A stretch of 64,000 nucleotides of DNA from Macrophomina tecta (taxonomy: Eukaryota; Ascomycota; Dothideomycetes; Botryosphaeriales; Botryosphaeriaceae): NCBI GenBank assembly GCA_024180945.1, contig JAKSGN010000041.1, positions 3,224,001 to 3,288,000 on the forward strand, written 5' to 3'. Under the pieces are notes generated by a model. The model ran no database searches, was not told where the DNA came from, and was given only the letters and a program-made list of their open reading frames with translations. This document shows, one piece after another, positions 19,493 to 32,852 of this stretch (its first letter is position 1; every line of letters starts with the position of its first letter). Both the position numbers and the translations under genes were made by a program.

Positions 19493-22400
19493 GTTGGCGC
19501 AGCAATTCTGACAGTCCGGCACAAGAATGCTTAAATACGTAGGCCAAATTTTCCGAAGCGCGGATCAGCTAAAGGGTCGTTGCGTTGATGTGGCCGCGAG
19601 CGCATTTGCCGTCTAAATTTCTCGACGCGATTTTGTTCGCCCTAGAAAAGAGTGGGACCGAGCGTCCACGGGGGGCGTAGTCAGCAGGCACGTGATTTCC
19701 TCTTTTCTCGGTGCTCCTTCCGGGCGGGAGACAGCTGCAAGGATTTAAATCCTTCTTCCTTGCTTCCAAGCACTGACTTCCGCTCCAACGTCCTCCGGTC
19801 TCGCTAATGCTCCGCAACTGTCACCTCCTGCGACCTTGCGATTCCTACATTGCGCAGTCGCACCCTCACGCTTCAGGCCGAACAGCAGCCTGAATACTTT
19901 TCTCAGCACCCTCTGTTGCAAGCCATGCTCTCATAGAAACTATTGTGGAGCAGTGCGGCAAACTGCAACTCTGGACAAGAACTTCCTCCCGCCCGACGTG
20001 CATGTTCATCCCTGCTCGACCGCCATCGTAGATATCTTACTCACGTGTCTCCGAAATCCTTTGGCAAGCCGTCGGGAAGCAAAAGTCGGACCCGCTTTCC
20101 AGGATTGTCCCTTTGGCGCCGCTGCACGCTCGCATCTTCCACTCCATTGGCTAGGATTATACAACCCATGTTAGTATCAGCTCACGGGGAATTTGCCTCT
20201 GCACAGGTTCCCTCATCACGAGTCCTTGATTTGAACCGTCCAGCATTAGTCAAACACGGTGGGTCTTGCCCGCATCCGACCCGTCGCTGCAGTCATTTCC
20301 GTGAATCCACTTCTACTATGCCGTTGAATCATCACTCATTCCTCAACATTATCGTGATCGAGGAGAGTTTCGGAGCACGCTGAGGAGCGTTTAAGCGAAA
20401 AGCTCAATAAAATCCGCCATTGGGAAGGCTCAGTGACTCGTACCTCTACCGTGTGTTCACCCTCAGCATCCTACTCGGGTGAGCTCCTTCGATCCTCCCC
20501 CACGTCGCTGCGCAATCGGTCTTGATCAGTACCGACCGTTTGGGTAGCCGGGGCCGTCGTGATGACGGTCCGCGTTCGATCATGAGAACTAGGTTACGGC
20601 CGATGTGGTGTCTTGGCCTGGTCTCGGGTAATCGAGTCTTCATCTGGCCCAGTTCGACAGGGTCCTTCGTCGGCAAATGTTGAGCAGCCTTGTAATACGG
20701 CCCGTGACCATGATTCCTGGCCGACCCCTTCGTCACCCTGCCGGGGACCCTCAGTTGAGCGCCGTCTGGTAATTTTGTGTCCGCCTGAGCGGCTTGACGA
20801 ACCGTACACGCCGTCCCTGTAATATCTAGGCGCGTCATCTCTGCCGTATGGTTGTCTCGTGATCCGTCGCCTGTCGAAACGATCGCCAGGATTCGTTGGT
20901 GCGGTGGCGAGCTCTTATGTTGCCGCATGGACCCGTCTTCCTAACCTACCCGTCGTCGCTCTTCATTCGGTGGTGTTCTTTCTTCCGGCTATTCGCAGTG
21001 TGCAGTTCTGAGTGATACCTCTTAAAAGGCGCGGCATTCATTTTGGTCGGTAGTGAGTGCTGTGCGTACTAGACAGCGAACGGCGTGCGACGAAACACGC
21101 TTGCACATGATTCAGTGACCAGCCCACGGATGGCTACCGATAAAGCAGAAGCATCTGCACGTTCGTTGTAGACTCGAGAGGCACCTCTCTCAAGCCGGTA
21201 ATGCGCTTATAGAGGCTCAATCTGGACCATTGTTTCGAATCACACCGGGGCTTCAAGAAAGGAAATTCTCATGTATCGGCAAGCTGATTCTTGAAGAGAG
21301 GCATTGCTGGGTTAGTGATGTTTTTGGTCGAGTCTCCCTGGATAACAGTCTGATAGTGGTTGTCTCTCGAATTCCCACGGGAGTGGTCGCAACGCACGCC
21401 ACAGAGAAAGCACTGATAGAAGGCAACTGAGAAGGCAAACAATCAAATGCCGTAGACGTGGCACAGCTCACATTGCCTAAGGTTGCACCCTGTCAGCTGA
21501 ACCCCCCTTTCTTGAATTCGCCTGCCCTGAAAAGAAGTATTTAGAGCTCGCAGCCTCCTCGATCGACAGACTGCCGAGTTAATGGTCTTTGACTCTGGCA
21601 CCTTGGCAGACCGAGCTGACAAAGCGGAGGACCCGGCGGTCTGGTTGCTAACGGACAATTATACTCCTTCGGTTTGCCGGAGTTACCCACCAACAAACGG
21701 AGGACTTTACGGCGCTGAAATACGCCCACCTCGTATGCCCCCAGAGTAATCTTCATGTGCCAATTTGCCATCCTCTTTTGCTCTCAGTCCAAACCCTGCA
21801 GGCCGCTACGGATGGCTCATACTCCACTACCTTATCCGCCCGTGGCTTACCCTCTGCTGGCCCTGACGACACAACTACGCGATCAGCATTATGGCAGTTC
21901 TCCGGAAACGCTGTTGCTTAGCTACCGCTGACAATGGAGAACATGCCTGACTGGTGAGCAGCTCGTCCCTTCCCTGTCAGGCGTGTTCGTCCATGAACGA
22001 CTCATCAATCATGCTGATTCCAATCAGATCATGGCCTGCGGTAAGCCGCCCGGGACAATGGAACCACTTCCAGCTTATGAGCGTTTCTATCTCGCACTAC
22101 CTTCCATCGTCTCTGAGGTTGCACGGATGCTTCCGCATGTGGATACTAGGGATAAGCATCTAGCCGCGTAGTGGACAACCCGGGCCGGATTTGCAGACAT
22201 TCCGGATGTGATCGCACCCCTTTCAGGGTGGGTCGGCCCTCTCTTGTCTTGGTTAGCCCCATAATGCTGCAGAGGCCACGGAATATTTCCTGCTGATGCC
22301 ATTCCGCGATACGCGCTGTGATGCCCAAGGAAAGCAGGACAACAGCTGGGAGATTGGCAGCATCCAGCCGACGCTCAACCTGCAAATTGTCGTCACCTCT

Positions 22401-22709
22401 CCCACAATAAGATGCGCACAATTACCACGGTGTCGTGCGGGGATATACCCCCTAGGTGCTGCTATGGCGATGGATTTCACTGGCGCCACGAAGAAACGGA
22501 TGATTGACGGGAGCCGCAGATCAATCCATGTAGCTTAAAATGCTCAGACGCCGGTATGAGCAGTCGCGCTAAATGTAGGAAATCCCGGGCCGCTTTCCTT
22601 ACCAGAGAGCTACGGTATCCTATGTCGCACGACCAAAATTGAACTTCGAACCAACGGTACGTCTCTTTCACAACAATGCATTTCATGTACTGATTCCGAG
22701 CAGTAAATC
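19493..22709. other. NOB1 upstream region and start of a gene-poor tract
   Basis: The first 300 bases are the NOB1 promoter, with a CACGTG at about 19690. From about 19.8 kb on, GC is intermediate with no conserved protein. Short frames such as 21983-22171 (plus) look weakly protein-like but have neutral third-position composition, so I do not call them genes. Confidence 0.45.
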
Positions 22710-23445
22710 ATGTCTTTCTACTTTAGAATCACAGCAATTGAGCAGAGGCAAGGAGTTAGGCCGCGTGGGATGCCCCGCGGAATTTGGCTGCCTCCGGCCG
22801 GCAAAGACTCCGTACCTACATCATCCCAGCTCTTCTGCTTCGACGGACGAGCAGTGTACGACGTCACGTACGCGGTGAACCCGCCCGCGGGCTCCCAGGT
22901 ATTCAATACTTGCTCGATTTACCACGACTTCTCCACTTTCTGGGCGGTGGACTACGATGTTACGCTGCTCGCTGTCAACGAAGGAGACAACAGAGACTGG
23001 ACCCCGATTGGATTTGACTATGGAGACGGCACGATCAACTGGGTGGGCATTGGAGGGGAGCATAGGAGACTCGGTCCGCAGCGCAATCAGCCATGGGCTC
23101 GCACCTTACTGCCGGAAAACCACCATCCCCGACGCTGGTCTACCGACGGGCGATATGGAGGACTCTGTGGAGAATTGCCGCTTATTATCGCTCTGATCGC
23201 TTTTTCTATGGAACCTGAATACTTGGTTCACGCCCTGACCAACTGCATGCGGGAAGGCTCTTGGGGTGGGCATGAGTACCCTCATGGACGTAAGTATACC
23301 CGGCTAAGATGTTTTCATGAATTCGCTCATTGGTTCATTAGGGATTGATGGCCGCGGTATGATTGTTACCATTTATGCTGTTCCTGGAATGTCTTCCATG
23401 GCGGCTCTTGAGGAGTTTGAAGGGCGAAGACTCTTTCCAGCGTAG
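22710..23445 (+). CDS. Weak hypothetical gene candidate
   Basis: I do not recognise this product. A frame from ATG 22710 to 23289 joins in phase, through a plausible intron (23290-23341, GTAAGT donor, TTCATTAG acceptor), to an exon ending at a TAG at 23445, for 227 aa. Third positions are C/G-rich between about 22850 and 23050 (for example VNEGDNRDWTPIGFDYGDG), as in real genes of this window. After about 23060 a different frame looks more coding-like (DSVRSAISHGLAPYCRK and onwards to a stop at 23196). The stretch may therefore be a decayed gene with a frameshift, or the exon model may be wrong. No signal peptide is visible and four cysteines are present. Confidence 0.25.
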
Positions 23446-26400
23446 CGATATCCTTCCACGGCCTCCTGCTAGCGTGATCGCCCATGAAGCCTTATGAACG
23501 CTTCATCTAGTGTGTCTGCAGTTCATCGGTTCAGCCATACTAGGTTGAGTCATTGGGTGCCTCGCTATGTCATCTCGAAGGGGACTCTGGCAGTCTTTGC
23601 GGGATGGCATTTGCTCTTCTTTTCTAGCGGAATTCAGAGTGCCTCGCGGAACAAATGAACGCCATCTGCAGTCAGTGAACAGACTTCTCGCGTTGATCAA
23701 CGAAAATGACAACGAATAGGCGTCCTTGCAGATGCTGATGGACAGTTCGAGGACAGTAGAGAACGCCGTGGAGAAACATTTAGAGAGCACGCCTTCGCCG
23801 TACACAGATAATTGGTGGATTCAGGCGGATATTAGTTTCCTGGCGGGTGTTCTGGGCCCCTTACAGACCAATATCAGACCGAGATTCCGGGATTTTCTCA
23901 GCACGCGTTGCTCGTAATCGAAACGACACAGTGTACGAAAGACGTCAGAGAGCCGTCAATATCTTGTGGACGGATAAGATCCTGTTGTGGATGAGGATGT
24001 GATCGCACGCGCAGCCTACCCTTCCCGAGCATCGCGCGCAGCAGTAACCCTGTCCTGCATGAATTGGAAAGGCCTGTAACTTACGTGTCCGCCACGCGAA
24101 TCGCGCACTGCGGTAACGGGAACGGCTATAGCCGCAATCTTCAGTTACACCAACCCGATGTCCCAGCATTGGCTACCGTCCGTGGATTCAAGGCAGCCAA
24201 CACCAGGTGGCCGCATTCACCCCCACTGGGAGCTTCTGCTCGCTTTCACTGGACGAACAAATATCCTCGCAGCTGTTGTGGCATGCTTTGCCGATTGCCC
24301 ATGAACTCCTCATGCTGGCGCATTCCAACCTTACCACTCAGTGAAGCTGCTGACACACTCCGGCGCCCACACAACGTCTATCAAGCCAATATTCAAAGGC
24401 TATACTTTTAACACGCGCCCTCTCCTCCATTATGGGCCTGTGCAGTAATCTGATTCTGCAATTTTATTCCCGTTCCTACCTTCAGGAAGACTTCGCGAAA
24501 TGCAATGTGCTCACGGCGCGCTGCGGCTGCAGAGTCAGTACTCAAATACCCAACCTCCACTGCTGGCAGTTGTCGGCACGTGAATAATGGACCGTCCGGT
24601 CATGACAGCCTTGACAGAGCGATTGTCGCACCGGCGATGAGGTTTTATCGACGGAAATGGGGCGCTGCCGACACTCTCGTTACAGAGATGAGATTTGCAC
24701 CGATCAGAAAGCGCGATAGGAATTTCTCCAGCACATTCCGCCAATAGCCGATGGGAACATACGGCGGTTAAACACCGTATCGCCAACTCACTTCCTCTTT
24801 ACCGCCTGAGCGATTCGCTCTGATCCATAGTTGGCCCGCGAGAACGCTGTACTCGGCCACATGAGAATCCAGTGAGCTGTCCAATTCGGTATGTTGGGAA
24901 ATATGCGCCTCTACACATGTGTAGGGATTCTTCCTTGATGTTGGTTCTCCTGCAGACGTCTTGGCCTCCCGACACGGAGGCGGCTTCGAGACTGTGGAAC
25001 GCCAGGTCTTCCACTAGCAGCATTCTTCGAGCAGGAGCATCGCTCACTTTGCCTGAGAAAACGTCATCGACCACGACATGCCGTCTCGAGCTCCTTTGAA
25101 GAGGCTGTATTTGCCAATTGTCCTATCAACCCTTGTCGCGTACGCGCCTTCTCGCGACACACCTCGCCAACGCACCAAGTCCCGACCTTTTCGTCAATCG
25201 GCCGTAACAGCCTCGTCAACGGGCTTGGACGGATGAGGGCCGGACGGCACCGGTGCGCGAGCCACATCGCGTGTTAGGCGCGGCGGATGGTTGCAATGAG
25301 GCTGGGTCTCCCACGCGTCGCGGTCTCGGTACATGCTGAATGACAAACACGCGCGCATCCCAGGGTCAACACCACTACTCCAGCCATCGTACCAGTCGCT
25401 GAAACGCGATAGCCACCCTTGGGTGGCCGAATCCGATTGCATCAAGACGCTTCATACATCACCTTGAGAGTTCTCCAGCCGCTGAGCCGTCGATACAATG
25501 GACGCAAACGCACCCGCACCCCTCGATCGCCAATGCTGGTGAGAAGCCATTGCTTTATATCCAAGTCTCGGTTGGCGTGGTCATATACTGACCTGAGCCC
25601 CTGTCTTGACACAAGTCGAGGCATTCAGCCCTCTTCCCAGATCTTCAAGCTACCGCTAGTAGACATCCACTATCGAGGCGTGTGTCCACCCATAAATACG
25701 GCTTACAATACATATCGGCGGTAGACCACAGTCTGCATTTTTGGTTGGGACTCTACGCGACACCGGTACGGGAAAGGCACCGCTTATGGTTGGAGGCTTA
25801 TAGCCCTCGTTCGGACGCTTCAACGAAGATGATTTCGCGACGGGCCCACTTGAAATGCTTCGGTCGGGATAGTTTCATCTGCAAAGGCGCGGGTAAGATT
25901 GGGCCCTGGTTATAATAAGACGGTGAATATCACAAAAGACTTGTCCGCTGAGCATGAACGAGCTGGTCTTCGGCAGAGTCAGCAAAGCGAATCGGAATCG
26001 AACACATCCTAATTGCACATCCGAACCCGCCGAAGACCCCGGAAGACATCAATGCGTCTGGCGTTTGGCATAGGGTTGGGTCACCCCTACTGCGATGCCG
26101 AATTGTTGACTGTCTTATCTTGGCAAGCCTCGATCGTACGCCGTCAATGAATACCCTGGATAGCTCGTAATCCTGTCGAGGATCATTTAACTTTCACTAC
26201 CCGGAGCTGCTTCTCTATGCAGCTTTCGCCGAATGCTGACCCCACCGTACCCGTCCACTCAACCTCGAAGAAAGCAAGGGATAACAGGTTTTTTTTTAGA
26301 GCACTCACGATTTCTCCGCGATGATCCACAATGCAGTTGTGATCACGAACGGAGAGTGCAACGTTCCTTCACCTCCTATGAGTCCGCCAGCGGCATGAGG

Positions 26401-26930
26401 GAGCGAATGAGCTGAAGCAGATGATCTCGACAAACGCAAAGCTACGGAGACCCGCCATGCGGGGCTTGGGGAATATGTGAACCTGCCCAGTTGCAGCAAA
26501 AATCACACCCTCCGCACCTTCGTGCATCCAGAGCGGCTTACCGACTCTGGCGCCGACGTTACACCCACCGTATCACCGCCCGCGCAGCGTGGCGCGATCC
26601 GAGAGTCCAGAATCGACGGCACACATCCTCAACGCGGTGCGAACCGTCCGTCCGTGGCTGCAGGTAAGACAAATTGTCCACTCACGATGCATAACCTCTC
26701 CCTCCCGCCCGGGAGTGAGCGGCTACCGTCGCAGCAGGCAGCGGGACTCAGCGTGACTGCAGCCCGCAGCTTCTGCACCATACCATCATCTCGAGCTGCC
26801 TGTGCATATGCGCCAGCCCTCGCTTTCTTCATGCGGTCCGCCTTCCTGGCGCTCAATCTGATTCCAAAGAGAAATCCCCCTGAAATATGGGAAATACGCT
26901 GTCGGTCGTCAGTTTTTCCCAATTAGGGGT
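23446..26930. other. Gene-poor tract, intermediate GC
   Basis: No supportable gene. A short plus-strand frame at 23726-23917 (containing DNWWIQADISFLAGVLGP) is protein-like but isolated. No LTRs, terminal inverted repeats or reverse-transcriptase/integrase motifs were seen by eye. Confidence 0.4.
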
Positions 26931-29900
26931 ACTAAGGTTCATGCTCAAATATCGTAAAACGAAAATCATACTCGTAATGCGCTCGCATTAACTTGCACCA
27001 AAACCGTGTCAATGAGTCTATTAGCGTAGCTTTTCAACTTAGGGGGGGAGATAGTGTCATATTATTTCACAACCCTTTCATTCCCTTTTGTCCTCTTTTC
27101 TTTGTTTTTCATTTCTATATTCCGATTTATACCATTCTTTATAAACCGTCTGGACTGAGATACTGCCAATTCTTCTTCCACAAGTACATCTCCATATGTT
27201 TCTCGTCAAAGCATCCTATCTTTCGATTATTCTGCTTTTACCTCTCAGTAGAGCGGACATGATGACAATGAACGGCACTGGCGCTAAAGCGAGCTCTTCC
27301 AGTCCGCAACATCACTGTGATACATATTTTTGGTTCTCAAACGATACAAGCTTGCAGCCATTCTTCATATTCCGTCGGCTGCCAATATGTTGCCAGGCCA
27401 CATTACTCCCAAAGCGTAGGTTGATGCCTCAGTTGCTACGCGAAGAACTGCACTGTCTCGCTTGGAGATCAGCGTTCCAAGCACCCACACAGCTGATCGA
27501 CTGGAAATCGCGCGAATTGCACCAGTCAGACTACCGAAAGCTGTCATCGGACCGCCCCGCTTTCCTGTCGCTCATATGTGCTTCGTTATAACCCTTTTAT
27601 TGCTTGCCCCACTGGCGACTGGCTGGCAGCTACCCACGATGGGCACGCTCAGGTACCTAACTGGCTCTTGCAGCTAGTCCGACGTCCGACGGAACTTGAT
27701 CACAGACATCACCTCAGCAGGGCGAAGCAACTCGGACAAAACATGTTCGTGCTACTTGGTTGGGAGGCTCCTGAGTCCGCGAGAATATTAATGATGTGCC
27801 ACATTCGATGGGTTATGCCCTCCTGTCGTTCATGCTACTGTTTCCGGTTCGATGTCCGTTTACGCCGCATGGCCCCATCAACCTGCGTTCGGCTTTAAGC
27901 ATAATCCAACTGGCCGAAATGAAGACAGTCGTATGAGATTGAGAGGTTCCTGTTTTAGAACATACGCGAACGGTTTAATGAGTATCAGCTCTCTCGGCCG
28001 AGATGGGGATGCTGGGTGCAATGGCGAGTTGCGTCTAAGCATCGATACCAATTGCTCCGCCGTATAGCCAATGCTTCTTAATCAAACCTGGGCGTGCCCC
28101 CTGACTTTTTACGCGTAGAAATAATTGCCAGATACCCTTATCAACATCTGCAGCTCCTGAAATCGTGGCGTTATTCTGCGGCGGAGAGGGGTTCCTATTG
28201 CTGTTACTTCGTAGCGATCTTCACATTTGACATTATTTAGTGAATCGGGCTTATCGCCATGCTTAAGCTTATGCCTACTTGGCGAGCGGGTATATCATGA
28301 CAAAAGGCCTTTTATGAATGACAGCAAGGTTCCCTGACACGCTCGTCACCTGGAACTTGGCATGAACTATGAAAGACATATCCAACTTCACAATTATCCT
28401 TTTTACCTAAGCTCAAGCCAGAGCCCTACTGTATACTTAAGTCAGTTCCACTCAAAACCTCTCTCTTCCAAGAGCGAGACTGATAACGCTATGTGGTACT
28501 TGTCAGCCGGACTTTGCTAGAGATTTGCCACCGTAAGTTAGGTTTACAGTACATGGATCCCCATGGCTTGCTCTGCCTTCTCCCCGCACATTCGAATTTC
28601 TCCCGATTTCAGCTTTTCAAGATACATCAAGGGAATAGTCTGATGGCTTGTTTGTAATAGCCTTATTCACCTGGTATCTCGGTTTATTCAGATAGTGTAG
28701 TGCAGCTGCAGCAACACAACAGATGTGTTCAGCCGGAACACAGAATAGAAAATGACGTGGTGCACTGACAGATTACTGAAATAAATTCTAGCTTCTCGTA
28801 TGCGTACCTCACCACCACGTCAGGTTTTTGAAGAGCAATACATGCAGTTTCAGAGTATCGCTCCGAGCCATATACGGTATTATTGGAATGGTACCGCTGG
28901 AAGTGGCCCTATTGCAGTAAATAGGACTTGACATCTTCTCAAATATGTCCAGCATCTTTAAGGCTGCTCTATTGAATGAAACCTGCTTGAGACAGCATTT
29001 TCACTACTTGTATCCTTCATAAACTACACTCCAAAAATCCGACAGCGTCCAGCAACTCCATCTAATAAGCAAAGATTGCGGTACAATAGCATGGCCTGGG
29101 TGAACAAGGCATCGTGCTGATGTATGATGAAATCACTCCATCATTTGATGCCGGGATCATAAAAGCCAAAACAACAGGCGCGCGCACAGAATTTACTTTC
29201 CAGCTCACCACACTAGTCCATGTATCATATCTGATGGGCAGCAGCTATCCACTCTTGAGGAGGCATTATATATATGAGACGTTATATACATGAAGAGGAT
29301 GGCATACAGTACACACAAGCCTGCTTGCTCACAGCCGCTTTCATATTCTGCATCGCAAGCCAGTCGCCACCAATACTGCATGCGACTGGTCTCTTCAAGA
29401 GAGACATGCAGCAAGCTCAGAGCCCTTGTCACCTGGTATTTCTCCTTAGTAAAGTGGAAATAGGCCAATCGGCAATCAACGGCACCCTTGTTCGAAGTCA
29501 GCTTTCGCTTGCAGATACTGGGCCGGAGGCCATGCAAGTCCCGGTGGCATCATGCAACACAGAGCCTATTGTAGCCACCGGTAAAAAGACGGTTAGACGG
29601 GGAAACAGAATTATATCCGCTCACTGGGTCGAAGTTGGCCAATGCTCTGTCGTCATTCACCCTCGCACGCTGCAGGCCATACTGCATGACACGACGGCGC
29701 TGCCAGTGGCAAGATGGAAACAATAACCCAGCATATTGGTCATGTGGGTGGATGCAAGCCCGCGCGGCCCGGCAGGCAACCCATAAAGGAAGAACCGCCG
29801 TCTGATCTTGAGGTACACATCAAGGAAAGGCCGTCTGAAGAAAGTAATAGGTGAGTAAAAGGGGGGCATCCACGCTGAACCTCATACCAGCTGCTCTTAC

Positions 29901-32852
29901 CAGCTATAGTATACTTCCTCTTCTACTTGGGCAATCTGATTAGTGGGGGCTTGCTCCCAAAGAGTTCTTTTAATAAGTTCTACTGGATGTATACTAGATG
30001 CAAGTTCGTCAGAAGTCCCCACCCTTCGCACACAACTGCATGATGGAAGCTCGCCTAGCAGAGCGGCAAATGTGTGACCGTAGCCTGATCACCCTCTTTG
30101 GCTGTAGATCTTCCCGTCGGAAAGGTTCATCAGGCCACTTTGGGAGATCGGAAGCGAGCTTTTGATTATTCTCGAAGACAATACTGACTCATGCCCTCTA
30201 AGCAGGTCTTGTGACCAGGCGAACGGCTGAAAACTGGACGGTCGCATGCCTGCGCGCTGCGAAACCCTAATTCCTTCGAGATCGGTCTCTTGGGTTCATT
30301 AATCGTTCCTAATTGCGGTGTCCAAATGTTATTTCCTACATTTATGTGCCCGAAAGATGAGGTTGAATCCCTTTAGAGCTTGGTTTATTCACATTAACGC
30401 TTACCCCGCTGGGGCCGGTTCGTCTTCTAGAGTCGCTATAGCAAATCTAGCTCACAGCACAAGTCGATCTCCCCGTCACGGCCCCTCTCACGATCCATTA
30501 TCCTAAACATTTGTTATGCACTTTCCGTACGAAGCGTCATACTTCAGTTGAGATGCCCCAGCATAATCACATGCAAGTCTTTTTCCCTCCACGAAAACAC
30601 TGGATTTGGGAATTCCAATAACATGCACGATGCGACCATCCACGCCACGGGAGTTCCAAACGAGAGTGACGCAATATGATTCTCTGCGCTTCTGCAAGCT
30701 TATCTTACCGTCGGCGTATTACGCAGATCAAATGTGCCGCCGCAACTATCAACCTTCACAATTTCGTCCTTACTATTACTCCTTACACATTGAAAGCCGA
30801 GTCGGCGCTCCAAGCGGTCACATACTGATGTTGAATTGAGCAATTAAACACAGCTTTACAGTCCTCCGCGCTCCTTGCCATCATCAACATGGCGCCCCCC
30901 GGCATCACCAACCGTCCAACCGCGGTCGCACCTCCCTAAGTCCACCTCCAAGACACGCTTGACAGACGTCCAAGGCTCCCGAGCCTATTCATTCCTGGAC
31001 AAGCACCGATCTACCCTTCCACGATCGAACGGTGATACTTCGCGCGAGCCGCTTCGTGGCGTCCCTTGTACACGATTCCCAGACACAGACCACTGCGAGC
31101 CGCTGCATCCCCGGCCGCGATGTTGGCGACTGACAAGGGAGCCCCGCGGCAGCGCAAGAGCAAGGACTGCAGTTAGCATTCCAGCCTTTTGGACGCGAGC
31201 ATCACTCGATATCCCCGTCGTGCATGAGGCAGCACTGCAGTGTTCGAATCTCCGCGCGCATCCCACACTACGCCATACCGGTCCCAGATAAACAGCTTCA
31301 CAGAAAGCCAGGATCTTACAACAACAACAGCAAAGCCCGAACGCCACACGCCACACGCACACTATGAGTGGATGCCGGAGGGAAACTTCGGCAACATACG
31401 GTAGAGGAAGGCGCTGTGGAAGGACTCCCGCGGCAAATCCTTTCCGTCCAGCGACTACGACAAACGAAACGCCCCCTAACGACACGCGAACACATTACCC
31501 CGGGACCCAATAAAAAAGAGGGCGTTTTTTTTTTTTTTTTTTTTTTGGTGGGCACACTGCACCTTCCTGCACCTTCCTGCGCTGCTGTGCCGCACAGCTG
31601 CAGGCTTTTTGGGCGAATCTCCCATCGAGCATCACTTTACCCCGCCTCCATACCACGCTCTTGGGGCGGCAGCAGCAACACAGCAGCCGGCTCGACGAAA
31701 GGGAATGGGGGTAAAAGTGTAATTGACCCAGAGGATTGAAACGGGCGAACATTTTCCGCGGCGAAAAGGGAGCCGAGCAGTATCCTCGCGCGTTCTCATG
31801 TTCGTCAAGCATATATAGGGCAGTCCTCGTGACGTCTCCAAGCAGCGGATAATCGTGAGAAGATTGTGATTTGGAGAATGATATGCTGCTTGTGGGGATG
31901 ATATTGTTTAGGCCGGTGACCCTGGTCTCCTTGTCGGTCACAGTCCTCCCAACACACATAAAAGTGAAGTCATGCTACGAATACTAATTTTGGAAGGCCG
32001 TCCTCCGCGCTTGTATAACGTTGTTCGAGAGTCTGAGTGAATGTTTGCAGACGTTGCTCCGGTCGTTGCGAGAGCGCTTCCATCTCAGCAATCCCGCTTC
32101 CTTCTGACATCCCAACATGCATGATGTTGGATTCGATTCACGCATGCAGCTTAGACTTCGAGCCCAGCATCACATTCCTTTCCGTCCAATGCATACTCTC
32201 GCCGTGCGGACTGATTGGCGCTTTGAATCCACTCGAACAAATACAGCCATGGTGTTCACCAGTCGTCTGGGCGCAAAAACTTACCAGTATCGATCAATAT
32301 TGGCATCTGGGCGACTGCTTCAACTCATCCATGATTATCTCTTGGTCTACACAAAGCTTACAGACCCAACAACTACTCGCATGAGGAGTACCGCAACGCC
32401 CTCCTCAACCTCGCGGAAGACAGAGACAGCTACCCACCAAGCATGCCGTCATCAGGTGATATTAGAACAATTCAATCACATGACGCAGCAATCTGTCCGA
32501 ACTAACTCTCCTCTAAGTACACTTACCTTTTCTCCGCCTTCCTTTTCCACCCACTGCAACGGTCTTTCCCCTACCACCAGCATATACGCTAGCGGGAAAA
32601 AGCTTGATTGAACAAAAAAACCGGACGTAAATCAGACGCCTCTCTATATATGCAGATAGATATAAGCTGCATGGAACCATGACCGCCCCACTTGTTCTTC
32701 ATGAGGGGAAAACAACAACAGATGCCGATGAGGCTCGAGTTAGAGAAAGTAATCCCGAGCAAAAGAAAGAGAAAGCAAAGAAAGCAAACGCCTCACCCGG
32801 CTGAACCGGAGGACACAAATGAGCGAAGATCCACTCCGGCAGTGCAAAACCA
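26931..32852. other. Gene-poor tract, AT-richer
   Basis: Composition becomes visibly more AT-rich from about 26.93 kb to 30.9 kb and less so after that. There is no convincing gene. A 22-base T tract lies at 31525-31546, followed by a tandem GCACCTTCCT pair at about 31559. The last few hundred bases before 32852 are the 3' region of the Ulp2-like gene. Confidence 0.4.
31525..31546. repeat. T22 homopolymer
   Basis: An uninterrupted run of 22 T in a gene-poor stretch. Confidence 0.9.

Noticed and set aside
20540..20660. GTGATGA C-box-like motif, possible C/D snoRNA near NOB1
   Set aside because: No CTGA D box or closing stem at a suitable distance.
26477..26926. 149-codon plus-strand frame with an overlapping 97-codon minus-strand frame
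   Set aside because: Neither has a recognisable domain or coding-like third positions.
31225..31260. A GTTCGAATC B-box-like sequence suggesting a tRNA
   Set aside because: No acceptor stem, A box or cloverleaf could be built around it. The similar TTTCGAATC at 21233 failed in the same way.
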